64,000 bases of DNA from Piliocolobus tephrosceles (taxonomy: Eukaryota > Chordata > Mammalia > Primates > Cercopithecidae): positions 132,223,411 through 132,287,410 of the forward strand of contig NC_045441.1 of NCBI RefSeq assembly GCF_002776525.5, read 5' to 3'. The notes below the pieces were generated by a model that saw nothing but the letters and a program-made list of their open reading frames with translations, ran no database searches and was not told where the DNA came from. Below, in pieces: positions 1-10,962 of the stretch. The translations under genes were made by a program, and so were the position numbers. Within the stretch, counting starts at the first letter, position 1; every line of letters begins with the position of its first letter.

Positions 1-890
1 TAATGCTGGGTTTCTGAGTTGTGATCTTGGAGGTACTCTCTGTGGCATGGCCAGATATCCTGTCCTGGAGGAAACTGTTCAGGGTTTTGACAAGCTGATG
101 TAATGGAGGCAAGTGTCCCAAGAAACCCTGCATGGGACAGGTTCAGATCCCACCCCCTCCCCACCAGATGACAGTCAACTTAGCCCTGAAGGGCAGCAAG
201 GTATTCAAATAACCTATGCTAATTAGGGTTATCAACCATCCTGATTTGCCCAGGACTTTCCTGGTTGTAGCATTGAAACTCCGCCCTCCCCCGCCACCTC
301 CACAGCCCATTCTAGAAAAGACCTCAGTCCTGGGTATACTGAGATGGTTAGTCACTCGAGCTAAGCTGGTCATCCTATCAATCTGAAACTCATATACAAA
401 TGGGAGAGATTTTGAAGTTATTTAGGTATTTATACCCCTTTCCTGTGCACTGGGCACTATAGCAGTTGGCACCCAAAAATAGAATCTCTCTGAAATCTAA
501 GATGCTTTGCCCCAAGAAAATGGGGCTGTGAGACACTGTGGGCTAAGAAACTCAATTCCCTTCTATCCCACGCAATAACAAAGGTCCCTAGCCAGGAGTT
601 TCTAGGAAAGAGAAAATAACTCTCCTGGCCCTGAACCCAGTCCTCATTAACTGAAGAAGAATATCTGACTATTTTATTTGTCTCCATTTCCTTTCCCTTT
701 CAGTTTGCGGTGTATGGTCCAAATGTAGAGTAGTATCTAAAGTTCCCAAACATGGCCATACGTCCAGATTTCCTAAGGAGCTAAATAAATACAAATTCCT
801 AAACCCTACCTAGGGACCAAAGAACAAGGATCTTCAAAGATGCTCTTACAAATGCACCTCCAGTGCCCTGAGATGTTTGCTGGGGGTTTT
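1..890. other. PIP intron 1, no feature recognised
   Basis: Non-coding sequence upstream of PIP exon 2. I see no PIP exon 1 (no signal-peptide coding block), no Alu and no clear old repeat. Short open frames on the minus strand lack codon character. Confidence 0.6.
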
Positions 891-892
891 TT

Positions 893-1330
893 AATGTTTA
901 TTATTTTATTTTATTTTTCCATAAGTTACTGGGGTACAAGTGGTATTTGGTTACATGAGTAAGTTCTTTAGTGGTGATGTGTGAGATTTTGGTGCACCCA
1001 TCACCTGAGCAATATACACTGCACCATATTTGTAGTCTTTTATCCCTCACCACCCCTCTCCCACTCTTCCTTCCAAGTCCCCAAAGTCCATTGTATCATT
1101 CTTACGCCTTTGCGTCCTCATAGCTTGGTTCCCACATATCAGTGAGAACACACAATGTTTGGTTTTCCATTACTGAGTCAGTTCACTTAGAATAATAGTA
1201 TCCAATCTCATACAGGCCACTGCAAATGCTGTTAATTCATTCCTTATTATGGCTGAGTAGTATTCCATCCTATATATATATAGAGAGAGAGAGAGGATGG
1301 AATGTGTATGTGTGTGTGTGTGTGTGTGTA

Positions 1331-1364
<34 letters not shown>

Positions 1365-1760
1365 CATACCACAGTTTCTTTATCCACTCGTTGATTGATG
1401 GGCATTTGGGTTGGTTCTGTGATTTTATAACCATGAATTGTGCTACTATAAACATGCATGTGCAAGTATCTTTTTTTAATAATGACTTCTTTTCCTCTGG
1501 GTAGATACCCAGTAGTGGGATTGCTGGATCAAATGGTGGTTCTATTTTTAGTCCTTTAAGGAATCTTCACACTGTTTTCCATGGTGGTTGTAGTAGTTTA
1601 CATCCCCACCAGCAGTGTAGAAGTGTTCCCTGATCACTGCACCCACGCCAACATCTAGTGTTTTTTGATTTTTTGATTATGGCCATTCTTGCAGGAGTAA
1701 GGTGGCATCGCATTGTGGTTTTGATTCGCATTTCCCTGATCAAGAGGTTTGCTGGCTTAA
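893..1760 (-). mobile_element. L1 3' end, antisense
   Basis: Reverse-strand L1 3'UTR and ORF2 end, with markers TACTGGGGTACAAGTGG, AGTATTCCATCC, TACCCAGTAGTGGGATTGCTG and GGCCATTCTTGCAGGAGTAAGG. A TA/GA/TG microsatellite (1270-1366) has expanded inside it. Confidence 0.85.
1270..1366. repeat. Compound microsatellite (TA)n(GA)n(TG)n(TA)n
   Basis: Runs of TA, GA, TG and TA sit inside the antisense L1, beside the position of its ATACCATGGAATACTA motif. Long open frames here are low-complexity artefacts. Confidence 0.95.
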
Positions 1761-1921
1761 TGTGATTCTGTTCCTAGAAAATTTTCTCCTAATAATGACT
1801 TGAGCTCTCCTACTCAGTAGACAACCACCAGAGCCTATAGGATGTTATCAGGAAATGGCATGTGGTATTGTACATTTTTTCTTTTTAAAAACTTGCTTTT
1901 GGTCAATGGAAGGGAAGAAGA

Positions 1922-2105
1922 TGCTCGCTGATTGATGGGCAGTTGGGCTGGTTCCATGATTTTGCAATTGTGAATTATGCTGTCATAAACATGCATGCGC
2001 AAGTATCTTTTCTGAATAACGACTTCTTTTCCTCTGGTAGATACCCAGTAGTGGGATTGCTGGATCAAATAGTAGTTCTACTTTTAGTTCTTTAAGGAAT
2101 CTTAA
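1922..2105 (-). mobile_element. Second antisense L1 fragment, duplicating 1386-1566
   Basis: The same L1 interval occurs twice in the same orientation (TTGATTGATGGGCA ... CAAATAGTAGTTCTACTTTTAG ... TTTAAGGAATCTT). It is either a local duplication or a second insertion. Confidence 0.8.
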
Positions 2106-2330
2106 AGTAAGTTGCTAGTTGTTTCATTAAACAAAACTAAATCTGTGCGAAGTAACCAATCCAATCAACACACGAAAATTCCAGGGGATTCTGATGCGGA
2201 ACAATTGATCCAAGCCCTGTAATTTCCTTCCCTTGCCCATCCAGTGCCCCTTCCCCTGTTCATGGCTCCCCCTCTCACTCAAAGATTGGTCTCTGATCTT
2301 GGTGTTCTGATTCTCTCTTGCCACAATCAG

Positions 2331-2436
2331 TCGGAGGGTCATAATACAGAATTTTGAGATCCCCACGACAGCAAATCGAGATGAGGAAGTCACTGCAAAG
2401 CTTCAAGTTCAAACAGAATTGAAAGAATGCATGGTG
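2331..2436 (+). CDS. PIP: PIP exon 2
   Basis: The acceptor is CCACAATCAG ending at 2330 and the donor is GTAAGT at 2437. The exon starts with one base that completes a codon from exon 1 (phase 2), followed by 35 whole codons ending ...TELKECMV. It encodes the N-terminal beta strands of the mature protein, beginning RRVIIQNFEIP. Confidence 0.92.
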
Positions 2437-5400
2437 GTAAGTAGAGGACTGGGGGCATGACTTCAAAAAATAATTCAATTCCTTGATTATAAATATAATT
2501 TAATTAATCTCTCACTTTAATAATGTACAGCGTACTTAAGAAAACATTCTCACATATGTTATGCTACTTGAGACTCAGAACAACTGTGGGAGCTTGGGAC
2601 AGATGACTTCTCATTTTCCAGATGAAGAAATTTGAATCCAGAGAAGTCTAGGATAAATAAGAAAGAAAGGAAGAAGGAATAGGAAGTGAGAAAGAGGGAA
2701 AAAGAAAAAAGTGTAAGAGCCAGTGGAGAACCGGTTAGAGTCCTTCCAAGGTCCTGAGCATGTTTAGTTTAGGATGGAGGGAGGGGAGAAGAGAAAGTGG
2801 CAACTCCACACCATAGGTTGAGGCGGGTGGACAGAAGAGAACATGCAGGATATGACTCCTCCTCTCCAATAAGCACTGAGCGACTCTACTGTCCTCTTGA
2901 CTTCTTCTGCTCCTTTGCTCTGGGTCGCCAGAAGTTGACTCTTGTTCCAGCCTCCCCATCCTAACAAGGAGCTCATACTCATCTCCTCCTTTTCCCCAAG
3001 TTCAGAAGTCCAGTCTCTGAACAAGGTCAGAGGTTTTCAAATGGTAATGTGCCTAAACAGGGATCTTGTTAAAATGCAGTTTCATTCAGTAAGTCTGGGG
3101 AGAGATTAGAGCTTCTGGGCTTTTTTTTTTTTTTTTTTTTTTTTTTGAGACGGAGTCTCACTCTGATGCCCAGGCTGGAGTGCAGTGGCGCAATCTTGGC
3201 TCACTACAACCTCCACCTCCCAGGATCAAGCAATTCTTCTGCCTCAGCCTCCCAAGCAGCTGGGACTATAGGCACACACTACCACGCCCGGCTAATTTTT
3301 GTAATTTTAGTAGAGACGGGGTTTCACCATATTGGCCAGGGTGGTCTCGAACTCCTGATCTCGTGATCCACCCGCCTCAGCCTCCCAAAGTGCTGGGATT
3401 ACAGGTGTGAGCCACCGCGCTTGGCTTCTGGGTGTTAACAGATGCCCAAGGCACACCAAGGCTATGCCCAAAAGACCACGTTTTGAGCAGCTTGGGATTA
3501 GAGCATTATCCCTCCTGTCTAGCTGCCAAGGACCAGAAGTAAAAGACACTTATGCAGTTATTAATCCACAGTGAATCTTCCCTGGGACACTGGTTGTGTG
3601 TCCTTTTCCTAGTCATTGATCTCAGGTGTCACAAGCATGCAAACTGCCACCACTACCTTTGTTCTAGGGCCAAGACCCATGCATCCACCATCTCCCCTAC
3701 TCCTCCCCAGACCCTTCGTGAAGGACACCCTCTATCAGGCAGCACAAGCATTTCCTTACCACATAAGTTTCCTAATTCAAATGAGACTTAAGGACAATGA
3801 TTACATGCAAAATAACATTGAGAGCATGAAGACTGCTATTCAGTCAACTGCATTCTAGAAATATCCCCACACCTGTAAAGAAAAATTCCTGGTCAATGAG
3901 CAAAGAATATCACAGCTGCTTTGTCAAATTTTTCTATTTTCAGTCCAAGAATCTGAAACATGTACCCTAATTTGGGGTAGGAGCGAGGCTGAATCATAAT
4001 TTTTCAACTTTGTATTTTGTTTATCACAAGCACAGGTGAGAATGAGAATACGAACATGTACATAATGTGTACATAAAATTTTTGTGAAAATGGTGGCTTC
4101 TGGTGGTAATATTTAATGGTAGTGGTAGGTATAATAAGATATGTTTGAATCAATAAAATGGCATGTGACATAATTTTGTGCTTTTGTGATTAATAAAAGT
4201 ATGCTTTTAAGAACCATGCTAGTACTCTAAAATAAAGCAATCTTTTCAAAACCCACCTAAGCACAACTAAAAGGGTAAGAAATCCTTAGACTGACTTTGC
4301 AAACTAGAAATAATTTATGGGAAAGGAAATTTTGTTAGTTCTAGTCAACAAATTTTTATTTTTGGCTCCATTTTTCAAAGTATAACATTTTTAAATTTTT
4401 ATTAAAATATATTTATGTAACTATAAAATCTTACCACCTAATCCTCATTTTCTATCATTTATAATGTTTTTTGCAACTGAATTTTTGAAAAAGTGAGGTT
4501 TAGGCTCATATTTATTTATTTTAGAATTAGCATAGAATATACCTACAATCGTATATTTGAATATAAAGATTGTATAATCCTTTAAAGCTGAAGGAGGCTT
4601 GTGGCAAAACACAATGCTTAAACATTTTTTTTTTTTTTTTTTTTTTTTGAGACGGAGTCTCGCTCTGTCGCCCAAGCTGGAGTGCAGTGGCCGGATCTCA
4701 GCTCACTGCAAGCTCCCGGGTTTACGCCATTCTCCTGCCTCAGCCTCCCAAGTAGCTGGGACTACAGGCGCCCGCCACCTCACCCGGCTAGTTTTTTGTA
4801 TTTTTTTAGTAGAGACGGGGTTTCACCAGGTTAGCCAGGATGCTCTCAATCTCCTGACCTTGTGATCCGCCCGTCTCGGCTTCCCAAAGTGCTGGGATTA
4901 CAGGCTTGAGCCACCGCGCCCGGCCTGCTTAAACATTTTTGTGCTACAGGCCATTTTGTTGGTTTCATGAAGTCTATGAAACATTTATCAGAAAATTGCT
5001 TCTAAATGTATGAAGTGCATTGGATTACAGAGAGAAACTACCACATTGAGTAACAGTGACTAACTTACACAAAATAAACTTGCGATGCAATAACATATGG
5101 GTTCCTTTATCCACACATTAGCTGGGAAAGCAATACACTTAAAATACAGAGGAGTTGAATTTTATTTTATGAACACATTATCTGTGTGATGAATGTTGTT
5201 GCTTAGCTTGAAGAAGTACATTAAATTACACCGGTCTTTGGCAACACTTCCCACATGCCATGCTGGGCATGCAATGGATTCTGATCTCTTGTATAAGTGG
5301 TGTGAATTCCGATTCATGAAGATATGTTGTTGCAAATGTAATAGAAAGGTAAACAAAGCCGGGCACAGTGGCTCATGCCTATAATCCCAGCACTTCAGGA

Positions 5401-7389
5401 GGCCAAAGTTGACGAATCACCTGAGGTCAGGAGTTCGAGACCAGCTTGGTCAACATGGTGAAACTCCGTCTCTACTAAAAATACAAAAATTAGCCAGGCA
5501 TGGTGGCAGGTGCCTGTAATCCCAGCTATTCAGGAGGCTGAGGCAGAAGAATCGCTTGAACCTGGGAGGCGGAGGTTGCAGTGAGCCGCATTTGCGCCAT
5601 TGCACTCCAGCCTGGGCAACAGAGTAAGACTCTGTCTCTTAAAAAAAAAAAAAAAAACAACAGCAACGAACAAGGCACGGGTAGGCTTCTCTAAAGAAAC
5701 ACCAGAATTCTCCAAGGCATTCTGAGTGAAACTCCATGGATGAGAACACTTGAATTTACTGTTTGGGGCTGAAAGGCTACTTGGTGCAGAGTTGCCAGGT
5801 AGCTGAGCAGCTGCAAGAGATGGGCAGACTGGCACTGGGCCTCAGTCATGACCATGAGCCAGTCTGATAACTGCCATACATTCAAGGTAGTGCATGCAAG
5901 CAATATTTCGAACCTCTGAATCTGTACAATGATATGTACATATCTATGCTTCTGCTTGTGATAAAATCGCACATACTGCTAATGGCACAGTGGTTCCTTG
6001 ACGACATTCATAACTGAAGGAATGCTGAATTTCAATTAGAGGTTAGTAATAAAGATGCATTTTTCCCCTGCCTGAGTTCACAGACTCACTGGGTGCTATC
6101 CACAGATCCCTCTGGTTCTATGGACCCCAGGATAAAACTGCTGAATTAAACGTTAACTGGACAAAATCTTCTGACTCCACTGAAATTTATATATACAATA
6201 ATCTGGGTCTTGAATTGCAAAGCACTCAAGTTAAAAAGAAATTTACATTCAAGATGTTATTTGCTTATCTAACAGCCAAGTTGGTAGTTAATTGTTTCCA
6301 TCTCACAACTGAGGAAAGTAAGAGTGAGAGGCCTAACTCTAATCACCAAAGGTCAACAAGTCAGAGAGGAGCACAGCTGGGGCTTGGTCACAGCTCTGAC
6401 AACAAGGCCTGACATCGGCTCCTACACCCAAGTGGCCAGGCTGCTGTCTCACCAGGTCTCAGAGTAAATGTGATTGCAGGTCGATTCCTGAAAGCTCTGG
6501 CTGGTGACTAAGACAAGTGTGCTCCCCAGCTGGACAGCTGCCCTGGATGAGCTCTCCTTGCCCTGTGGACTCACTTGCAACTCTGTCTCCTCCTGAGCCT
6601 CTCCATATTGCTAAGGCAGGAGTTTGAGGGCGTTGGGAGGGAAAACCTTCTGACCTAGACTTTGGCTACTGAAATGATACTACAACAGTAGACTCCCCCT
6701 TGCCCTGGGCCCACCTCCACCCCTACTCTTCTCCTCCAGCTTCTCCCTCTCTTATTTTTCCATCCCTTACCCATTCCCCAGAATAACAATGAGTTCCCCC
6801 TCCCACCTTCTCCTCACCAGGCTAAAGCTTACCTCGTTAGTGACGTCCCTGTGGAAGGTGCATTTAACTACAAGTATACTCGCTGCCTATGTGAGAATTA
6901 TCCAAATACCTACTACTGGGACTTTCATACGAACAGTAAGTACAGAAGTTGTCCAAGGAAGGAACTACCCGCCAGCCATCAGGGAGGAGAAACTATAAAC
7001 AGAAACATGACTGCAAAACCCAGCAGGACTAGGACCTCAGGGCAGAAGGACAGAGGGGAGGGAGGGAAGAGCATGGGGACAGCAGATAGGGAAGGCACCC
7101 AGGTTCTAAGACAGAGGCATTGCGTGCAAAAAGTTGATACGGGAGACAAATTTGCAAAGGATTTGAGGAAACTGAACCCCAAGAGGCAGATGCCTGATAT
7201 GAGTAGAAAAGACAGGACACGGCTGGGGTGTCTGAGAGATGACCTCTGTCCCCGTCTTTTTCAGGAACTGTGCAAATTGCAGCCGTCGTTGATATTATTC
7301 GGGAATTAGGCATCTGCCCTAATGATGCTGCTGTAACCCCCATCAGTAAAAACCGGTTTTATACTATTAAAACCCTAGTGGTAGCATAA
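2331..7389 (+). CDS. PIP: PIP, prolactin-induced protein (gross cystic disease fluid protein 15), exons 2-4; exon 1 is off-window
   Basis: PIP is a small secreted glycoprotein of saliva, seminal plasma, tears and apocrine glands; it binds CD4, fibronectin, actin and zinc-alpha-2-glycoprotein. Three exons are visible: 2331-2436, 6821-6935 and 7265-7389, all with AG/GT boundaries. They total 346 nt. With a 95-nt exon 1 (31 codons plus 2 nt, the human size as I recall it) the protein would be 146 residues, the human length. The joined frame is open. It keeps the four family cysteines (ELKECMV, RCLCE, GICP) and the N-glycosylation sequon NRT that spans the exon 3/4 junction. By eye, identity to the human protein I remember is about 70% over 113 residues, low for a monkey/human pair but in keeping with a fast-evolving secreted protein. 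Synteny with TAS2R39 supports PIP. A recent PIP paralogue is a less likely alternative. Exon 1 and the promoter must lie upstream of position 1. Confidence 0.9.
2500..2650 (+). mobile_element. MIR-like SINE fragment
   Basis: Weak MIR signature: ACTTGAGACTCAGAACAACTG, then CATTTTCCAGATGAAGAAATTTGAATCCAGAGAAG. It lies in PIP intron 2. Confidence 0.45.
3025..3490. mobile_element. MER5A-like hAT MITE split by an Alu
   Basis: GAGGTTTTCAAATGGTAATGTGC ... GGATCTTGTTAAAATGCAG before the Alu and GATGCCCAAGGCAC ... CCACGTTTTGAGCAG after it resemble the two ends of a MER5-type nonautonomous DNA transposon. Confidence 0.5.
3121..3424 (-). mobile_element. Alu, full length, antisense
   Basis: A poly-T run leads into GAGACGGAGTCTCACTC and ends near GAGCCACCGCGC. 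The flanking duplication is GCTTCTGGG. Confidence 0.95.
3560..4610. other. PIP intron 2 sequence, nothing recognised
   Basis: AT-rich non-coding sequence between two Alus inside PIP intron 2. I see no gene or confident repeat. Confidence 0.5.
4625..4925 (-). mobile_element. AluY of Old World monkey type, antisense
   Basis: It carries GGCTAGTTTTTTGTA and GGCTTGAGCCACCGCGCCC, variants typical of cercopithecine AluY subfamilies. The target-site duplication TGCTTAAACATTTTT is perfect, so the insertion is recent. Confidence 0.95.
5358..5658 (+). mobile_element. Alu, full length
   Basis: GCCGGGCACAGTGGCTCATG through an A tail ending near 5657, in PIP intron 2. Confidence 0.95.
5660..6780. other. 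PIP intron 2 sequence; possible MIR at 6210-6400
   Basis: Mostly unassigned. The stretch TCTCACAACTGAGGAAAGTAAGAG ... GTCACAGCTCTGAC around 6300-6400 has the weak pattern of a MIR. Confidence 0.4.
6821..6935 (+). CDS. PIP: PIP exon 3
   Basis: A pyrimidine-rich tract and CTCACCAG precede 6821; the donor GTAAGT starts at 6936. It holds 38 codons plus one base and encodes AKAYLVSDVPVEGAFNYKYT, then the CxC motif (RCLCE) and YYWDFHTN. The exon enters in phase 0 and leaves in phase 1, so it fits exons 2 and 4 without a frame break. Confidence 0.93.
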
Positions 7390-7480
7390 TGGAAGTCCAG
7401 TCTGTTTGCCACATCCAGGTGATTTCCTCTAAGGAAACCTGGCTGGAATTTCTGTTGTGGTCTATAAAATAAACTTCTTA
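7265..7480 (+). CDS. PIP: PIP exon 4 with stop codon and 3'UTR
   Basis: The acceptor CTTTTTCAG ends at 7264. Two bases complete the Arg codon of the NRT sequon, then the frame runs TVQIAAVVDIIRELGICPND... to TAA at 7387-7389. The 3'UTR is about 90 nt and contains AATAAA at 7468-7473. The C-terminal four residues differ from the human ending I remember. Confidence 0.93.
7468..7473 (+). terminator. PIP: PIP polyadenylation signal AATAAA
   Basis: A canonical AATAAA lies about 80 nt downstream of the PIP stop codon, within TATAAAATAAACTTC, and is followed by TG-rich sequence around 7494-7502. It is the expected 3' end of the transcript. Confidence 0.85.
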
Positions 7481-7484
7481 ACAC

Positions 7485-8320
7485 ACTTCTCCATGTTCTG
7501 TTGTATCTCCAAAATCTGCCCCTGAAGAACCCCAGATTACCTGAAATTTCTAGAACATTTGTCTTTCAAAGAACCTTTACTGAAGAGATTGTACAGGTTC
7601 TCACTGCCCATTGGTATGAAGACGGAAAGAAGAAGAAACTGGGAAGAGGAGCTATGCTCACAGAGAGGAAAGGCAGTGGTCCTAAAGTTCACGGTAGGGC
7701 GGCACTAAGCCTCCCTGTTGCTTGGCCTCTCTCCATCCCACTGCCCTCCAGCAATGGCTCAGATCCCAGAAGACAGGAGTCCTCTTGCGTGCAGCAGAGT
7801 CAGGATGGAGTCCGTGGCCCCCTAAATGAGCAGTAGCATTCTATGCTATTCTATTGCTTGTTTTCAGTGGATTGTGACACTCAGAGATATGAGGGTCCTG
7901 TGCAGCTCTGCCTGAGGAGCTCAGGCATAATAGAGGAGTAAAGGGGCAGAGGGAGCCCTGAGGGGCTTCATCCCAGAAGGCCAGCCCACAGACGTGGAAT
8001 ATGAACAAGGATCAGGCGCATAAAGTGGGCAGAGGGCATTCTGGTAGATAGGACAGCAGGAACCAAGAGCCCAGAGCATGAAATAGTGGCTTGTTCAGCG
8101 CAAGTAAACACTTTCATATTGGGCAGGATTAAGTATACGTGGAAGAGTTAGAAGCAGATCTGGCAAGAGGACAGGAGCAAAATCAGGAGAGGCCAAGCGA
8201 ATCTGGGAGAGAAAGTGGGACTATATCCCCTAGGCCAATGATCCTAAATGCGAATCAGAATCCAGGGCAGGGAAATGTAATCATTGGAAAAGATCATTTT
8301 TATATTAATTAGGATTGTAA
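7485..8320. other. Intergenic sequence downstream of PIP, nothing recognised
   Basis: Unique-looking sequence between the PIP polyadenylation site and an ERV1 LTR. An open frame at 7501-7836 has no recognisable similarity or splice context. Confidence 0.5.
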
Positions 8321-8325
8321 CATTG

Positions 8326-9051
8326 TGAAACAGGAGAGTTACCTGACCTCCCTCACAGGACATGTGACAGGGGTGTGGCTCATCTGTTCAGCTGCTCAAA
8401 CTTCTTAGAGGAGGAGGAGCACGCAGAGGGACAGGCGCAGGAGCACAAGTGGGAGTGTGTTACAGTGCGCTCTTTTAGCTTTGCCGTCTACGGACAGCTT
8501 AAGTGTTAACCAGCTCAGTGGATCCTCTCCCTGCCTTTTTGCAAGGGCAGAGGGCTAGTGTGACAGCTTTCTGTATCCCAAGTTCTTGTCTAGCATCGCA
8601 GAAGAATCGGGTCACACATGAACTTGAAGGATAGCGAATGCAGGGTTTTATTGGGTAGTGGAGATGGCTCTCAATGGGATGGATGGGGAGCCGGCCAGGG
8701 GATGGAGTGGGAAGATGATCTTCCCCTGGAGGTTGGCTGTCCAGTGGCTGATTCTCTGTCCATCCCCAGCCGAAGTCCTCCCTACGTTCAGACACTCCTT
8801 CCCTTCTCTCCTGTGCTGTGCTATGCTGCCATTCATCTGCTCATCTGCTAGTCTCCTGCTGGAAATCCTGGGTTTCAGGGTTTATATGGGTACCGGATAG
8901 AGGCATGATGGGCCAAAAGGCAATTTTTTGGGCTCAAAAACAGGAATGTGTATTCTCATTTAGGGCCGCAGGTTTCCAGGTTTGAGGGTGGGGCCCTTGC
9001 CAGGGAACCCCCCTCTTCTACCCAGTATTTCTCTGTCTCCTGTCCATATCA
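8326..9051 (-). mobile_element. ERV1-type solo LTR, antisense (copy A)
   Basis: On the minus strand it runs from TGATATGGACAGGAG to CTCCTGTTTCA, the canonical TG...CA ends, and is flanked by the 4-bp duplication ATTG at 8322-8325 and 9052-9055, which fits a class I (gammaretrovirus-like) ERV. No internal viral sequence adjoins it. It shares both ends and interior blocks with the LTR at 50.9-51.6 kb. Confidence 0.82.
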
Positions 9052-9139
9052 ATTGATCATATGCTTAACACGCACCAAAAATGTGAATAATTTTATTTAC
9101 ATGCTTTATCACATGCCCTATTTAAAACAATAACAGACA

Positions 9140-9440
9140 TTAAATATTTATTCACTCAACAAATATTTATCAAGTACCTACATGTGTCATTACCTGCTTT
9201 CAGCACTTGGTTTTATAGAAGTAAATCAGGAATTTTTATCCTGTTCTTAAAATGCTTATATTCTTCCTGGGAAATAGAAAATAAATATGTACACATTATT
9301 CTTACCTTTATTTATGGAAAAACTGAGATGAGAGAAGGTAATTAATTTGCACATAGCCAGCAAGTGGCAGAGCCAAGATTCGAACCACACAGGTAGCCTG
9401 TAGAGACCATGCTCCTAACTTCTATACTACCTGCATGTAC
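9140..9440 (+). mobile_element. L2/MIR fragments
   Basis: AACAAATATTTATCAAGTACCTAC resembles L2, and GCAAGTGGCAGAGCCAAGATTCGAACCAC is a clear MIR core, followed by CATGCTCCTAAC. Confidence 0.65.
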
Positions 9441-9574
9441 TCCCTGACAGTCTCCTTTAGGCCCCTGAAAGGCCTCTACCAGAGAGCATTTCAAAATTGC
9501 AAATTTTATTTCTTCTGTAAATTATGTAAACACCTATATCCACCTTGATGTTTTATTTTGTTCTGTTTTGTTTT

Positions 9575-9729
9575 CTTTTTTGAGACAGTGTCTCACTCTT
9601 TTACCCAGGCTGGAGTGCAGTGGTGTGATAACGGTTCACTGCAGCCACAACCTCCTAGGTTCAAGTGATCCTCACACCTCAGCCTCCAGAGTAGCTGAGA
9701 CTACAGGTAAGCACTACCCCACCTGGCTA
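9575..9729 (-). mobile_element. Older Alu fragment, antisense, interrupted by a younger Alu
   Basis: TTGAGACAGTGTCTCACTC ... ACTACAGGTAAGCACTAC, ending abruptly in the poly-T of the next Alu. It is an Alu-into-Alu nest. Confidence 0.85.
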
Positions 9730-10022
9730 ACTTTTTTTTTTTTTTTTTTTTTTAATTTTGAGACAGAATCTCCCTCTGTTGCCCAGGCTGGAGTGCAGTG
9801 GCTTGATCTAGGCTTGCTGCAAGCTCCACCTCCCCAGTTCACGCCATTCTCCTGCCTCAGCCTCCCGAGTAGCTGGTACTACAGGTGCCCGCCACCACGC
9901 CTGGCTAATTTTTTTGTATTTTTAGTAGAGACGGGGTTTCACCATGTTAGCATTGATGGTCTCGATCTCCTGATGGGCCTCCCAAAGTGGTGGGATTACA
10001 GGCGTGAGCCACCGTGCCCAGC
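9730..10022 (-). mobile_element. Alu, antisense, inserted in the 9.6-kb Alu
   Basis: A poly-T run followed by GAGACAGAATCTCCCTCTG through to GAGCCACCGTGCCCAGCC, with a small deletion near 9970. Confidence 0.92.
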
Positions 10023-10062
10023 CTTTTTTTTAGAAGAAATAAACTAATAAAAAAATAACAAA

Positions 10063-10145
10063 TTCAGCCAGGTATAGTGGCACACACTTGAAGTTCTAGC
10101 TACTCAGGAGGCTGTGGAAAACAAAAAACAAAACAAAACAAAAAA
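10063..10145 (+). mobile_element. Short Alu fragment plus A-rich tail
   Basis: GCCAGGTATAGTGGCACACACTTGAAG ... AGCTACTCAGGAGGCTG, then a CAAAACAAAA-type tail. Confidence 0.6.
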
Positions 10146-10652
10146 AACAATAACAACCACCACCAACTTGGGCACTTTGACTCTTCCTTGTTCCAAATAA
10201 GAGACTATGCCTGTCATGGCTGCCTGGTCGATACACTTTCATCCTTTTAGAATAACATGTAAAGCCTTAAAATGCTCCGCAAATGTAACAGTTGCCCAAT
10301 AAATGCTTTGTTTCATTATGCGAATTAATTAAGGCTGAGAAATGCATCATAATGAGTGGAAGGTTAAATTTTATAAGGTTGATAGTCCTGCTACAGAATT
10401 GGTAACAGCTAGTTTCACCCTGTATTACCATTTGCTTCCTATAGCTCTAAGCCAGACATTTTCCATTTCAGGGGAAAGTTTACTGAGTGGGTGCGACAGG
10501 GAATATTTATGAAAGAAATCAACTTTTTCAAAAGTAACTCCTAGGATAAAATGTGTTTACATTTGTTGGGAGCAACATGAAATAGCATCTGTATATGGAG
10601 AGGTCTGGAAAGAAGACTGAGGAGTTTAGGATAAACAAAAAACAATGTCAGT

Positions 10653-10962
10653 GCCAGGCACGGTGGCTCACACCTGTAATTCCAGCACTTTGGGAGGACG
10701 AGGTGGGAGGATCACTTTAGGTCAGGAGTTCGAGACCAGCCTGGCCAACATAGTGAAGCCCCGTCTCTATTAAAAATACAAAAATTAGCCGGGTGTGGTA
10801 ACACACCTGTAGTCCCAACTACTTGGGAGGCTGAGGCAAGAGAATCGCTTGAACCTGGGAGGCGGAGGTTGCAGGGAGCCAAGATCATATTACTGCATTC
10901 CAGCCTGGGCTATAGAGTGATCCTCTGTCTCAAAAAAAAAAAAGAAAAAAAAAAAAAAACTA
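10653..10962 (+). mobile_element. Alu, full length
   Basis: GCCAGGCACGGTGGCTCACAC through a divergent A tail ending near 10960. Confidence 0.95.

Noticed and set aside
6851..7309. A 152-codon open frame covering PIP exon 3, intron 3 and part of exon 4
   Set aside because: It reads through the consensus donor at 6936 and acceptor at 7264 and leaves the PIP frame. The spliced frame explains the sequence better.
8618..8900. Overlapping open frames on both strands
   Set aside because: They fall inside the ERV1 solo LTR, which does not encode protein here.
9568..10047. A 159-codon open frame
   Set aside because: It lies wholly in two nested antisense Alus, which often carry open frames of this kind. 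Similar Alu frames elsewhere (e.g. 59785-60267, 25915-26337) were left out for the same reason.
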